This document shows positions 8,080 to 17,549 of a stretch of DNA of 64,000 bases, piece by piece. The stretch is from NCBI RefSeq assembly GCF_900129155.1, contig NZ_FQVF01000005.1, forward strand, positions 62,001 through 126,000, given 5' to 3'. A model generated the notes under the pieces. That model was not told the DNA's origin and made no database searches. It was given only the letters and a program-made list of their open reading frames with translations. Numbering within the stretch: position 1 is the stretch's first letter; each line of letters starts with the position of its first letter. This DNA comes from Marinomonas polaris DSM 16579 (GTDB lineage Bacteria; Pseudomonadota; Gammaproteobacteria; Pseudomonadales; Marinomonadaceae). The position numbers were made by a program, and so were the translations under genes.

Positions 8080-9497
8080 GAGCGACCTCCAATCATGCGA
8101 TTGAGTGACTTATGGAACGCATCTGGTAGCTGGTGGTTGAGGGTAAATTGCTCGTTGTTTTTGAAGATTTCCATTTTAGCTAACCAAAGGTCGAACTCCG
8201 GCGCGGGTTTTAAGCCCAGTACTCGACGAGCGTATAAAGCGTCATGAAACGAGGTGGTCTGGTAGTTCAGCATGATGTCGTCGGAACCGGGGATGCCCAT
8301 AACAAAAGTACAACCAGCGACACCTAAAAGTGTCAGTAAATTATCCATGTCATTTTGATCGGCTTCGGCGTGATTGGTATAACACACGTCGCAACCCATA
8401 GGTAAGCCAAGTAACTTGCCACAGAAGTGGTCTTCTAACCCTGCACGAGTGATTTGTTTGCCATCGTACAAATATTCTGGGCCGATAAAACCGACCACGG
8501 TATTCACCAATAGCGGATTAAACTTACGTGCCACCGCATAGGCCCGCGCTTCGCAAGTTTGCTGATCTAAACCATGATTAGCATTGGCGGATAAAGCGCT
8601 GCCTTGGCCTGTCTCAAAGTACATGACGTTATTACCAACCGTGCCACGATTCAGCGACAAGGCTGCTGCTTGGGCTTCGGCCAGTGTGGCGAGGTTAAAA
8701 CCAAAGCTGTCGTTGGTCGCTTGGGTGCCACCAATCGACTGGAATACCAAATCCACGGGTGCGCCTTGTTCAATGCATTCGATGGTGTTGGTCACGTGAG
8801 TTAGCACACAGGATTGGGTTGGAATCTCATAATGCTGGATGACTTCGTCCATCATCTTGATCAAGCGTGTGGCTTGTTGCACGTTGTCGGTGGCAGGGTT
8901 AATACCAATCACAGCGTCACCATTGGCGTAGAGCAAACCGTCCAATATGCTGGCCGCGATGCCAGTTAAATCGTCGGTTGGGTGATTGGGTTGTAAACGA
9001 GTTGACAAATGCCCTGGCAAACCAATGGTGTTACGAAACGCGGTTTTTACATGGCATTTTTTCGCAACTAAGATCAAATCCTGATTACGCATGATCTTAC
9101 TAACCGCCGCGGCCATTTCTGGCGTCACACCGGGACGAATCTGAATAAGCACCTCGTTGGTGGCAAGGTCGCTTAATAACCAATCACGAAAGCCACCTAC
9201 GGTAAGGTGTGAAATCAAAGAAAAAGCAGCTTTGTCATGATCGTCTAGTATTAGTCGGGTAATTTCGTCTTCTTCATAGGGTACGAGAGCTTGCTCAAGA
9301 AAAAGGCTCAGTGGTACATCGGCAAGCGTCATCTGCGCGATGGCGCGTTCTTCGGCGCTTTGGGCCGCAACACCGGCTAAGCGATCCCCCGAACGTGCGG
9401 GTGTTGCTTTCGCCATTAAATCGGCAAGATCGACAAAGCCGAAGGTGCGCTCGCCTACTGTGTTCTTAAACTGAAAAGTCGAATTTGGCTTGCTCAT
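8076..9497 (-). CDS. eutB: Ethanolamine ammonia-lyase large subunit
   Basis: 473 residues from the ATG at 9497 (MSKPNSTFQFKNTVG). A longer in-frame start at 9557 exists but adds residues outside the family alignment. Motifs: MAKATPARSGDRLAGVAA near 28-45, GINPATDNVQQ near 200, QTCEARAYAVARKFNP near 310 and CYTNHAEADQNDMDN near 375. It carries the substrate site of the B12-dependent lyase. No eutA reactivase or shell proteins are nearby, so this is the simple cytosolic system with eat. The regulator is divergent. Confidence 0.94.
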   Translation of the reverse strand: MSKPNSTFQFKNTVGERTFGFVDLADLMAKATPARSGDRLAGVAAQSAEERAIAQMTLADVPLSLFLEQALVPYEEDEITRLILDDHDKAAFSLISHLTVGGFRDWLLSDLATNEVLIQIRPGVTPEMAAAVSKIMRNQDLILVAKKCHVKTAFRNTIGLPGHLSTRLQPNHPTDDLTGIAASILDGLLYANGDAVIGINPATDNVQQATRLIKMMDEVIQHYEIPTQSCVLTHVTNTIECIEQGAPVDLVFQSIGGTQATNDSFGFNLATLAEAQAAALSLNRGTVGNNVMYFETGQGSALSANANHGLDQQTCEARAYAVARKFNPLLVNTVVGFIGPEYLYDGKQITRAGLEDHFCGKLLGLPMGCDVCYTNHAEADQNDMDNLLTLLGVAGCTFVMGIPGSDDIMLNYQTTSFHDALYARRVLGLKPAPEFDLWLAKMEIFKNNEQFTLNHQLPDAFHKSLNRMIGGRS

Positions 9498-9757
9498 AAC
9501 CGTTTCTCGCGCTTTACTGACATTGAGTTGGCCCAAGCTCTTAATGTATTGATACAAACATTTAGAGTAAAAAGGGCATAAATTTTGCTTATTATTAAAG
9601 TTAATCGCTGAATATTTATAACGTTAGTTAACATTACGGAAATCCATAAATTTACGTTATCGAATAATGGCAAAATTTATAAATGGTATATTTTTCAAAA
9701 ACTTAGGTTTTTAATTCCTCATATTCTGTGAGAAAAAAAACACAGACAGGTGTGGTT

Positions 9758-10735
9758 ATGTTGAATTTAATGATTGATGCACCAAAAGAGGGCTTTTTCT
9801 CTAATGTATCAAAAACTCGTGTGTCGGAAGCTCACGATGCGGATTTGCACGCGAGTAATTTGACCAACTGGCAACAAGAGTACGATCAAACCAGCCGTGG
9901 TAGTTTTTACGGTCGTATTGTCGAGCTGCCGTTTGATGGTTTGCAGGTTTTTTGTGAGCACACCAGTCAGGCATTGCAGCAAAAATGTATGGTTTGGCCG
10001 GATTCTGTTTGGCTGGGGATTCCTCTTGCCGATCAAGAAGAAAGCCGTATCAACGGCTTAACCATCAATCCCAATAATATTATGTGCCGTCCTGGCGATT
10101 GTGATTTTCAGCTATCCACACCGCAAGATTATGATTTATATGGTTTAGTTGTAGAGCGTTCGAAATTGATCAAGATGGCGGCGATTCATGGTGTCGATTT
10201 GAATTGGAAAGAACTCACCGAATATGGTCGCCTTGGCGTGCCAGATAAAACCTTAGAGGAAGTGCGCTTTGTGCTAGCACGTTTACTCTCGGTGCAAAAC
10301 ACAACAACACCACCACGCTTGCAGCAAGACATTGTTATGATGGCACTACTGGAAGTTTTAAAAGTGGAAACCCCACAACCTGCTAAAACACAAAGCTATT
10401 ATCATCGTAAGAAAGTCGTCGATCGCGCGCGTTTATTTTTAGATCATCATCTTGATGAACCCGTTACCGTGACGCAATTGTGTGAAGTTACCAGTGTCAG
10501 CCGCCGTACCTTACAATACAGCTTTGAAAGCATCCTTGGCGTCAGCCCGATTCAATATCTGCGGATTAGTCGATTAAACGGCGTTCGTCGCTCTCTGGTA
10601 CAAGCAAAAAATGGTCAAGCGGTCAGTGACATCGCCGCCCAATGGGGATTTTGGCATCTGAGCCAGTTTGCTAAAGACTACAAGCAACTGTTTGGTGAAA
10701 CGCCGTCAAAAACACTTACGGGGTTGAGTGGTTGA
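9758..10735 (+). CDS. eutR: AraC-family regulator, EutR-like
   Basis: 325 residues from the ATG at 9758; a GTG at 9728 is an alternative start. The C-terminal third (about 225-325) is an AraC/XylS double HTH: VTVTQLCEVTSVSRRTLQYS and SDIAAQWGFWHLSQFAKDYK. The N-terminal half resembles EutR, which senses ethanolamine with adenosylcobalamin and activates eut genes. It is divergent from eutBC-eat, the expected target, across a 260-bp region. Its last 20 codons are mirrored by a remnant at 12030-12104. Confidence 0.85.
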   Translation: MLNLMIDAPKEGFFSNVSKTRVSEAHDADLHASNLTNWQQEYDQTSRGSFYGRIVELPFDGLQVFCEHTSQALQQKCMVWPDSVWLGIPLADQEESRINGLTINPNNIMCRPGDCDFQLSTPQDYDLYGLVVERSKLIKMAAIHGVDLNWKELTEYGRLGVPDKTLEEVRFVLARLLSVQNTTTPPRLQQDIVMMALLEVLKVETPQPAKTQSYYHRKKVVDRARLFLDHHLDEPVTVTQLCEVTSVSRRTLQYSFESILGVSPIQYLRISRLNGVRRSLVQAKNGQAVSDIAAQWGFWHLSQFAKDYKQLFGETPSKTLTGLSG

Positions 10736-10918
10736 GTAAAAAGCAACCGAGCCTTTATCGTATGTTAAGACAATTAACGCCAGACTCGGTTTGTGCAACA
10801 AATTATTTTTCAAAAAATATCGTTTATCTGAAACCTTTTTTTAAAAGATGAGTATCTCTGTATGAGCCACCCAGTTGGGTGACACCTAGTTTACTAATAA
10901 AACTCATATAGGATGCTT

Positions 10919-11791
10919 ATGATGAAAAAGACGATTATTGCTGCCACGACTGCTTTTGCTGTTTCTGCTTGTTCAACTGGCTTTTACGGAACATCTGACC
11001 AAGATAGTCCTATCGCTGGATACGCGCTTGCTAACAACGGAACGACTTTGATCACAATGGGGTCTATTGCGTCTCCTGCGAAAATGGACACTTTTGCCTT
11101 AAGCAACAAGCTGGATGCTGTGGCTTATCGTCCCGTCACTGGCGAGCTGTTGGGCTATTCCAACGGCGCGGTTTATGTTGTGAATACTAAGACGGGCAAG
11201 CTAACCGATCTTGGGGCGACCTTCACAAATGGCGCCATGATTTCCAAGGATGCGTCAGCCACCGCGATGGATTTTAATAACGCCATCGATGCGGTTCGTA
11301 TGGTGGGTTCTGACGGTACGAACTTGGTGTATTTCCCAGTCGGTTTTGGTGACCAAGATAAGCGTGCTAATTCAGTATTGAAATTCACCTCTACCTTTTA
11401 TGTAAAAGGCGACAGCAACGAAGGTATGACGCCTGAAATTTTTGCGAACGCTTACACGAACGCCATTGCCGGTGCAAAAGCGTCGAGCACTTTCCAGTTT
11501 GCGTTAGATAGCAAAACAGATTCATTGGTCAGCCTTGCTAATAATGCAGGCGAATTAAAAACCGTTGCTAAGATCACCATCAATGGCAAGGCCGTTGACC
11601 TATCATCAATGGGTGGCTTCGATATTGTTTCTGCCGAAGAAGGTTCTGACGCTGCTTATGCAATATTGCAGCTCGAAGGTGAATCAAAAGCCGGTCTTTA
11701 CTCTATAGACCTGACGACAGGCGCGGCAAGCTTAATGGCTGACCTACCAATGGGTGGCTTTAGCGGCTTTGCTGTCTCAGGCGGCAAATAA
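10919..11791 (+). CDS. DUF4394 lipoprotein
   Basis: 290 residues from MMKK at 10919, placed after AGGA. A lipoprotein signal peptide ends in the lipobox VSAC with Cys18. The rest is one DUF4394 repeat-like domain: LDAVAYRPVTGELLGYSNGA near 55, AMDFNNAIDAVRMVGSDGTN near 115 and YSIDLTTGAASL near 262. These suggest a beta-propeller-like fold. Function is unknown in this family; it should be attached to an envelope membrane. It stands alone between eutR and a terminator. Confidence 0.8.
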   Translation: MMKKTIIAATTAFAVSACSTGFYGTSDQDSPIAGYALANNGTTLITMGSIASPAKMDTFALSNKLDAVAYRPVTGELLGYSNGAVYVVNTKTGKLTDLGATFTNGAMISKDASATAMDFNNAIDAVRMVGSDGTNLVYFPVGFGDQDKRANSVLKFTSTFYVKGDSNEGMTPEIFANAYTNAIAGAKASSTFQFALDSKTDSLVSLANNAGELKTVAKITINGKAVDLSSMGGFDIVSAEEGSDAAYAILQLEGESKAGLYSIDLTTGAASLMADLPMGGFSGFAVSGGK

Positions 11792-11830
11792 CTGCAAACG
11801 GTGTTTTTACACCAACAGTAAGAAAAAAAC

Positions 11831-11860
11831 AAAGGCGGTCTAGCAATAGATTGCCTTTTT
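11831..11860 (+). terminator. Terminator after DUF4394 gene
   Basis: 12-bp stem AAAGGCGGTCTA / TAGATTGCCTTT (two G-T pairs), loop GCAA, then TTTTT. It lies 40 bp after the DUF4394 stop codon. Confidence 0.75.
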
Positions 11861-11882
11861 CTTGTGAACTTGTTTAAACAAT

Positions 11883-11918
11883 GAAATTCAAGAAATTCAA
11901 GAAATTCTAGAAATTCAA
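11883..11918. repeat. Four tandem copies of a 9-bp repeat
   Basis: GAAATTCAA occurs four times head to tail (third copy GAAATTCTA). It sits in a 332-bp gene-free stretch between the DUF4394 terminator and the AraC remnant. No coding role is seen. Confidence 0.85.
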
Positions 11919-12029
11919 GAGGTTAATGTGGTTGATCGTCTAGTAGCCAATAAATGTTGGGTGTTAGGACGAAATACATTTATTGAGAGATAAAGTTAGA
12001 TGAAAATATCCCCGTATTCTTCATTTGAC

Positions 12030-12104
12030 CCTACTTGGTCGAAAGACTACAAACAACTGTTTGGTGAACAGCCTTCGCAAACTTTAGAATGGCGTGATGA
12101 GTAA
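12030..12104 (+). pseudogene. Remnant of an AraC-family regulator C-terminus
   Basis: Translated in frame to a stop codon it reads PTWSKDYKQLFGEQPSQTL followed by EWRDE. This matches the last residues of the EutR-like protein (FAKDYKQLFGETPSKTL) in the final AraC helix. The nucleotide match is also clear over about 45 bases. No start codon or HTH region lies upstream, so it is a leftover of a duplicated or deleted regulator. Its stop is 20 bp before the polysaccharide lyase start. Confidence 0.75.
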
Positions 12105-12123
12105 TAAATAAGGTTTGTTTCCT

Positions 12124-12882
12124 ATGTCTCGTTTTTTAATTTCCTTATGGCTATATTTTTTTGTTATTCCTGTTCAGGCGCAGTCTGTTGCGCAAGATAT
12201 TAATCATGGGGATTTTGGCCCTTTCATGCGTTCGTTAAATAATACGAGCTATGGTTATCAAGTTATTCAGGACATTACCGATAGCGCACCAACTAAACTA
12301 ATCGAGAAATTCGAGGTGCGTCCAGGAGACTGCTACTGGAATAAAGGTTGGAATGATTGCGAGCAAGATCGCGAACGCAGTGAGTTATCCGAGCAGCAGA
12401 AAATGACACCAGCAGGCAGTGACGCTTGGTACGGTTGGTCGATTTATTTTCCTGATGATTACCCCAATGTTTTTCCTACCAAGGTTGCTCTTGGTCAATT
12501 TCATCAAGCTAACTCTCATCCGATCTGGATGTTTCAAAATGGCCGTGGTGGGTATCATCTAGACGATCATATTTCCGGTGCTAAGAAACATTACGAGCTG
12601 ATTAAAGAGTCTGATCTGCGAGGTCGATGGCATAAAATCGAAGTATATGCTCGCTGGGCAAAAGACGATTCTGGTGTATTCCAAGTTTGGGTAAACGGCG
12701 AACAAAAAGTCGACTACCAAGGTTCGACGATGGACGCAGATATTATGTATTTTAAATACGGCGTGTATCGATCTTTTTTATCGAGATATAAACAAGCCAA
12801 GCAGTTAAACGCAGTACCACCGCAAATTGTCTATTACAGTAATGTGAAGCGTGGTAAAAATAGAGCATCGCTTCAGCCTTAG
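12124..12882 (+). CDS. Secreted polysaccharide lyase (heparin-lyase-I-like, PF14099 type)
   Basis: 252 residues from the ATG at 12124. An N-terminal signal peptide (SRFLISLWLYFFVIPVQAQS) sends it to the periplasm or outside. The body is a jelly-roll lyase fold: RSELSEQQK near 90, DAWYGWSIYFPDDYP near 102, LGQFHQANSHPIWMF near 125, then GRWHKIEVYARWAKDDSGVF near 178 and VWVNGEQKVDY. Such proteins cut uronate-containing glycans (glucuronan, heparin-like, alginate-like) by beta-elimination. The exact polymer is not readable. It follows an AraC remnant that may once have been its regulator. Confidence 0.75.
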   Translation: MSRFLISLWLYFFVIPVQAQSVAQDINHGDFGPFMRSLNNTSYGYQVIQDITDSAPTKLIEKFEVRPGDCYWNKGWNDCEQDRERSELSEQQKMTPAGSDAWYGWSIYFPDDYPNVFPTKVALGQFHQANSHPIWMFQNGRGGYHLDDHISGAKKHYELIKESDLRGRWHKIEVYARWAKDDSGVFQVWVNGEQKVDYQGSTMDADIMYFKYGVYRSFLSRYKQAKQLNAVPPQIVYYSNVKRGKNRASLQP

Positions 12883-12904
12883 ATTATTGCCATTGGGAGA
12901 TAAA

Positions 12905-13417
12905 ATGAGCGTTCAAATTCGTCCAGCTGTGATTGAGGATTTACCCGCGTTAACCGATCTTTATAATCACTACATAGTGAATACGGTGACTACTTTTGAT
13001 ATAGAGCCTTACACATTAGAAGGTCGAGCGGTTTGGTTTTCGCAGTTTGCGCCAACTGGTCGGTATCGTTTACTGGTGGCGGAACAAGACGGAGAAATTC
13101 TCGGTTACGCTTGCAGTGGACAATTCAAACCAAAACGCGCTTATGAAACGTCGGTGGAAGTTAGTATTTACCTAAAGCCAAATACAAAAGGCCGAGGTTT
13201 GGGAACCGCCTTGTACCTTGAACTGTTTGAGCAACTGGAAACAGAAGACATTCATCGCGCCTACGCTGGCATTACCTTGCCCAATGAAGCCTCCCGTATT
13301 ATCCATGAAAAGTTCGGCTTTGAATCTGTTGGTGTATACCTCGAAGTTGGCCGAAAATTTGGTCAATACTGGGATGTTGAATGGTTTGAAAAAGAGATTC
13401 ATCGTTCCTGCATATAG
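12905..13417 (+). CDS. GNAT acetyltransferase, phosphinothricin-acetyltransferase type
   Basis: 170 residues from the ATG at 12905 after GGGAGA; a longer frame overlaps the lyase gene. Typical Pat/Bar start IRPAVIEDLPALTDLYNHYI, acetyl-CoA loop KGRGLGTALY near 101, and GITLPNEASRIIHEKFGFES near 126. Members acetylate amino-acid analogues such as phosphinothricin or methionine sulfoximine and sulfone. It lies 22 bp after the lyase stop and converges on the LysR gene with a 16-bp gap. The natural substrate is unknown. Confidence 0.85.
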   Translation: MSVQIRPAVIEDLPALTDLYNHYIVNTVTTFDIEPYTLEGRAVWFSQFAPTGRYRLLVAEQDGEILGYACSGQFKPKRAYETSVEVSIYLKPNTKGRGLGTALYLELFEQLETEDIHRAYAGITLPNEASRIIHEKFGFESVGVYLEVGRKFGQYWDVEWFEKEIHRSCI

Positions 13418-13433
13418 ATATAGTTGGCAATAT

Positions 13434-14372
13434 TTATGTATTTTCACATCCATTTACCATTCTTAGCTGTTCTATTAACTTTAGTGTAGTCGGCGTCTTT
13501 TCTCTGCCATCTAAAGTGATTATACCTATAGGTGGCAAATCAATTTCTAACTCTATGGGAATAATAGACATTAGCCCTTGTTGCTCGAAATGCTGTGCAA
13601 CTTGATGAGCCATAAAGCCTATGGCTGAGCCTGTTTGTAATGACATCAGTATATTTAAAAATGATGCTGACTCTATGATGTTTTCTGGTGGATGTAAGTT
13701 ATGTTTGTAAAATATTTGGTTCAGTTTTGTTCTAGATGCTGCCCAAGATGGCGGAACAATCCAAGCTTGTTGTGATAGCAGAGGCCAATCGATAATTTTT
13801 CCTTTCAGAATTTCATGATTTGGTGAGCAAATGAGACACATGGATTCGTTATAGAGTGCTTCTGTATCTAAATCTGGGGCTGCATAACCAGGCTCTAACC
13901 TTCCTACTATGAGATCTAGCTCCCCAGACCTTAATCGGGGTAATAGGCGCCTTAGGTCACCTTCTTCTATTAGAACTGTTGTTTTGGTCGCATTTTTTTT
14001 AAGGTTGTTAACGGCTTGCGTTAGTAGGGTAGGTGTTGCTGCAACCATAGCACCTACTTGTACTCTACCTGCTGAACCTTCTGTAACTGCTGCTATCTCA
14101 ATCTTGGCCCTGTCATAATCTGCTAGTACTGAACGCGCAAATTTAATAACGGTTACGCCGTATGGAGTAGGTTCAGTTCCTCTACTCGAACGTTCAAATA
14201 GCTGTAAGTCGAATGTTTTTTCTATTTCTGCGAGCATTTTTGATACGGCTGGCTGAGTCACAGATAGAAACTCTGCGGTTCTTCCTAGGTGTCGAAATTC
14301 ATCTAATGCTACTAATAATTGTAAGTGTCTTAGCCTCAGATTAGAGCGTAAGACGCGATCAATGCCTATCAT
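13434..14372 (-). CDS. LysR-family regulator of the hydroxy-acid cluster
   Basis: 312 residues. N-terminal HTH at about 10-75 (LRHLQLLVALDEFRHLGRTA, then LSVTQPAVSKMLAEIE), followed by the two-lobed ligand domain to the end (GRVQVGAMVAATPTLL, GELDLIVGRLEPG). It is of the GbpR/PcaQ-like subgroup that often controls sugar-acid or aromatic-acid genes. It is divergent from the UxaA/GarD-type dehydratase over a 144-bp region and is the likely activator of that operon. Its codons are AT-rich like those of the cluster. Confidence 0.85.
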   Translation of the reverse strand: MIGIDRVLRSNLRLRHLQLLVALDEFRHLGRTAEFLSVTQPAVSKMLAEIEKTFDLQLFERSSRGTEPTPYGVTVIKFARSVLADYDRAKIEIAAVTEGSAGRVQVGAMVAATPTLLTQAVNNLKKNATKTTVLIEEGDLRRLLPRLRSGELDLIVGRLEPGYAAPDLDTEALYNESMCLICSPNHEILKGKIIDWPLLSQQAWIVPPSWAASRTKLNQIFYKHNLHPPENIIESASFLNILMSLQTGSAIGFMAHQVAQHFEQQGLMSIIPIELEIDLPPIGIITLDGREKTPTTLKLIEQLRMVNGCENT

Positions 14373-14516
14373 GAAATGTTTTACTCTTTTTTATTTTCTT
14401 ATCTACTTCATAACATAATGGAATGAGAAGAGTCTATTGTTTCATTTTACATTCATATAGATGCTCAACATACTTGTTCACATAACTACAACAAATTTAG
14501 TGTGAGTGAATAAAAT

Positions 14517-16046
14517 ATGTCATCCTCATCGTCCCCTCTAATTAAATTGCATAGCAATGATAATGTATGCATCGTTCGTGAGTCAGTATCAATAGGGCAG
14601 CAAGTTCCAGAGTTTAATCTTCGTATTCGAGCTCAAGTTTCGGGTGGTCATAAAATCGCTGCAAGGCTTATTGAGGCTGGTGAGCCGATTATCAAATACG
14701 ATACACGCATTGGTGTGGCATTACGTCGAATTGAAGCTGGAGATCATGTTCATACGCACAATCTTGAATTAGTTGATTATGAAAGAGATCCTAGCTTTTG
14801 TCAGGATGTTGTTCCTGTCGATTATGTGGACGTTTCAGCAAGAGCGGCTTTTAATGGTATTGTGCGCTCCAATGGAAAAGTAGCAACGCGTAATTATATT
14901 GGTATTCTTTCAACGGTTAATTGTTCTTCTACTGTTATTCGACAAATTGCAGATCATTTTACTCCAGAACGACTTTCCGCTTTCCCTAATGTTGATGGCA
15001 TTGTTGCTTTTCCTCATACCAGTGGATGTGGCATGTCTTCTCCTAGTTATCATTTTGATGTCCTCCGTAGAACTTTGTCCGGATATGCACGTCATCCAAA
15101 TTTAGCTGGTGTGCTTATTGTTGGGCTTGGATGTGAACGGAATGAGATGTCCTCTTTAATTGCTTCTCAGCAACTCGAAGAAAATTCTCATTTACAGACC
15201 TTGGTTATGCAGGCTGTGGGTGGAACTAGAGCAACGATTGCAGCTGGTATTGCTGCGATTGAAAGTATGTTGCCAGAAGCCAATAAGGTGGTGCGAGAAC
15301 CAGTGAGTGTAGAGCACTTAAAGATAGGTTTGCAATGTGGCGGCTCTGACGGGTTTTCAGCAATTACTGCTAATCCTGCATTAGGTATGGCCATGGATAT
15401 TTTGGTTAGACATGGTGGTACAGCCATTTTATCTGAGACTCCAGAAATTCATGGTGTCGAATATATGCTGACTCGACGTGCTATTAGTCAGGAAGTCGGT
15501 CAGAAGCTATTAGATCGTCTTTCTTGGTGGGATGAATATACCCGCGGTCACAATGGGCAGTTTAATGGTGTGGTTGGGCAGGGCAATCAAGCTGGCGGCT
15601 TGGCGAATATCTTTGAAAAATCGTTGGGATCTGCCATGAAAGGCGGTACGACACCTCTTCAAGCGGTTTATGAATATGCAGAACCTATTGAACAAAATGG
15701 TTTTGTTTTTATGGATACTCCAGGATATGACCCAGTTTCAGCAACCGGACAAATAGCTGGCGGAGCGAATTTGATCTGCTTTACGACAGGGCGGGGATCG
15801 ATGTTCGGTTCAAAGCCTGCTCCTACGATTAAATTAGCATCTAATTCAAATATGTATAACCGCTTACAAGAAGATATGGATATTAACTGTGGGTTAATAC
15901 TGGATGGAAAAATGAGCCTTGAGGAAATGGGGCAACATATTTTCGAACACATTATTAAAGTGGCATCCGGAGAAAGTACCTCTAGCGAACGTTTAGGCTT
16001 AGGTGATAACGAGTTTATTCCTTGGCACATCGGTATTGTTAGTTAA
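14517..16046 (+). CDS. UxaA/GarD-family sugar-acid dehydratase
   Basis: 509 residues. An N-terminal SAF-like domain (about 1-100) is followed by the altronate/galactarate dehydratase body: RSNGKVATRNYIGILSTVNC near 119, FPHTSGCGM near 165, IVGLGCERNEM near 201, LQCGGSDGFSAITANPALG near 273 and FTTGRGSMFGSKPAP near 424. Family enzymes remove water from altronate or galactarate. With the downstream HpcH/HpaI aldolase, an aldarate route to pyruvate plus tartronate semialdehyde is plausible. Which acid is used cannot be read; altronate is less likely since no uxaB/uxaC is nearby. Confidence 0.82.
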   Translation: MSSSSSPLIKLHSNDNVCIVRESVSIGQQVPEFNLRIRAQVSGGHKIAARLIEAGEPIIKYDTRIGVALRRIEAGDHVHTHNLELVDYERDPSFCQDVVPVDYVDVSARAAFNGIVRSNGKVATRNYIGILSTVNCSSTVIRQIADHFTPERLSAFPNVDGIVAFPHTSGCGMSSPSYHFDVLRRTLSGYARHPNLAGVLIVGLGCERNEMSSLIASQQLEENSHLQTLVMQAVGGTRATIAAGIAAIESMLPEANKVVREPVSVEHLKIGLQCGGSDGFSAITANPALGMAMDILVRHGGTAILSETPEIHGVEYMLTRRAISQEVGQKLLDRLSWWDEYTRGHNGQFNGVVGQGNQAGGLANIFEKSLGSAMKGGTTPLQAVYEYAEPIEQNGFVFMDTPGYDPVSATGQIAGGANLICFTTGRGSMFGSKPAPTIKLASNSNMYNRLQEDMDINCGLILDGKMSLEEMGQHIFEHIIKVASGESTSSERLGLGDNEFIPWHIGIVS

Positions 16047-16079
16047 TTCCATTTTCTATATTGCAGAGGAATCAATTGC

Positions 16080-17540
16080 ATGAGTCAACATACAATTACG
16101 AATCAAAACTATATCGCGGGAGTTTGGACAACGGCTCACTCAGAGCAAACGTTTGAGGTTTTGAATCCTGCTAATCAAGGAGTGATTGCTCATGTTCCAG
16201 ATAGCGATGCTAGTGATGCTTCGGCTGCCGTTGATGCAGCGTGTCAGGCTTTTTTAACATGGCGGTTCGTGCCTGCAAGAAAGCGAGCTCAGTATCTAAA
16301 GGCTTGGCATGCTTTGATTTTAGCTAATTTGGATACGTTAGCTGGGCTCATTTCGTTAGAGCAAGGTAAGCCATTAGCCGAGGCTAAGGGTGAGATTAGC
16401 TATGCAGCAAGTTATGTTGAATGGTTTGCCGAACAAGCTCCTCGAATTGAGGGAGATTTAATCGAATCTCCTGTAGTTGGTCGAAAAATGATGGCGATTA
16501 AAGAGCCTGTTGGTGTCACTGCAGTCATAACACCATGGAACTTCCCTGCTGCCATGATTACTCGAAAAATCGCACCAGCTTTGGCTGCTGGTTGTACTGT
16601 CGTCGCTAAACCAGCAGAAGACACTCCGCTTACATCGCTTGCCTTGGTTAAGCTGGCCGAGGTCGCTGGAATTCCTAGTGGTGTGATTAATATAGTGTGT
16701 TCATCTCGTAATAATACACCAGCGATGGTGAACAACTGGTTGCAAGATAGTCGAGTTCGTAAAATCAGTTTTACTGGTTCAACACCAGTTGGTAAGCATT
16801 TGGCTCAAGCCTCAGCGGCAACGTTGAAAAAACTTTCTTTAGAACTTGGAGGTAATGCACCTTTTATTGTCTTCGAAGATGCAGATTTAGACGCTGCAGT
16901 GTCAGGCTTAATGGCAGCGAAATTTCGTAACGGTGGTCAAACCTGTGTGTGCCCTAATCGAGTTTATGTGCAAGCAAAGGTTTATGACGAATTTGCTGCA
17001 AAATTAGTGGAGAAAGTTCGTGCTCTAAAAGTTGGCCCTGCCAGCGAATTAGATAGTGAAATTGGCCCAATGATAAATGAGAGAGCAGTAGACAAGATAC
17101 TGTCTCATATCGACGATGCTGTACAGAAAGGTGCAAGGGTATTAGTTGGTGGAAATAGGGTTCGAATATCTGATGGCCCTAATTATATTGCTCCCACAGT
17201 GCTAGGGAATGTGAGTAAAAATGCCGTTCTTTGTCAGGAAGAGACGTTTGGTCCAGTTGCTCCATTATTTTGTTTTGATAATGAACAAGAAGTCATAGAA
17301 CAAGCCAATGATACTCCTTTTGGCTTAGCTGCTTATTTTTACTCTGAAAATGTTAGCCGTATTTGGCGACTTGCCAGTGCATTAGAAACAGGGATTGTAG
17401 GTATTAACGAAGGAGCTATTGCGGCAGATTCAGCCCCATTTGGAGGTGTTAAAGAATCTGGTTATGGTCGAGAAGGCTCTAAATATGGATTAGATGATTA
17501 CCTGCATATTAAATATTTATGCCAAGGAAATCTTTCTTAA
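16080..17540 (+). CDS. NAD(P)-dependent aldehyde dehydrogenase, succinate-semialdehyde type
   Basis: 486 residues, a full ALDH. Catalytic Glu255 in LELGGNAP and Cys289 in GGQTCVCPNR; cofactor loop ITPWNFPAAMITRK and FTGSTPVGK. It belongs to the GabD-like group. Within the operon (33 bp after the dehydratase, 9 bp before the aldolase) it probably oxidises the semialdehyde made by the aldolase, for example tartronate semialdehyde, or a ketoglutarate semialdehyde. It has the same length and architecture as the ALDH at 37465-38925 in the second sugar cluster. Confidence 0.85.
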   Translation: MSQHTITNQNYIAGVWTTAHSEQTFEVLNPANQGVIAHVPDSDASDASAAVDAACQAFLTWRFVPARKRAQYLKAWHALILANLDTLAGLISLEQGKPLAEAKGEISYAASYVEWFAEQAPRIEGDLIESPVVGRKMMAIKEPVGVTAVITPWNFPAAMITRKIAPALAAGCTVVAKPAEDTPLTSLALVKLAEVAGIPSGVINIVCSSRNNTPAMVNNWLQDSRVRKISFTGSTPVGKHLAQASAATLKKLSLELGGNAPFIVFEDADLDAAVSGLMAAKFRNGGQTCVCPNRVYVQAKVYDEFAAKLVEKVRALKVGPASELDSEIGPMINERAVDKILSHIDDAVQKGARVLVGGNRVRISDGPNYIAPTVLGNVSKNAVLCQEETFGPVAPLFCFDNEQEVIEQANDTPFGLAAYFYSENVSRIWRLASALETGIVGINEGAIAADSAPFGGVKESGYGREGSKYGLDDYLHIKYLCQGNLS

Positions 17541-17549
17541 GAGGTTGTT

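Noticed and set aside
5626..9557. Ethanolamine microcompartment operon
   Set aside because: Only permease, EutB, EutC and regulator are present; no shell proteins, EutA, EutG or EutE are seen, so the simple cytosolic system is the better reading.
10740..10792. AACCGAG/CTCGGTT stem after the eutR gene as terminator
   Set aside because: Stem of only 7 bp with a loop over 30 bases and no T-run.
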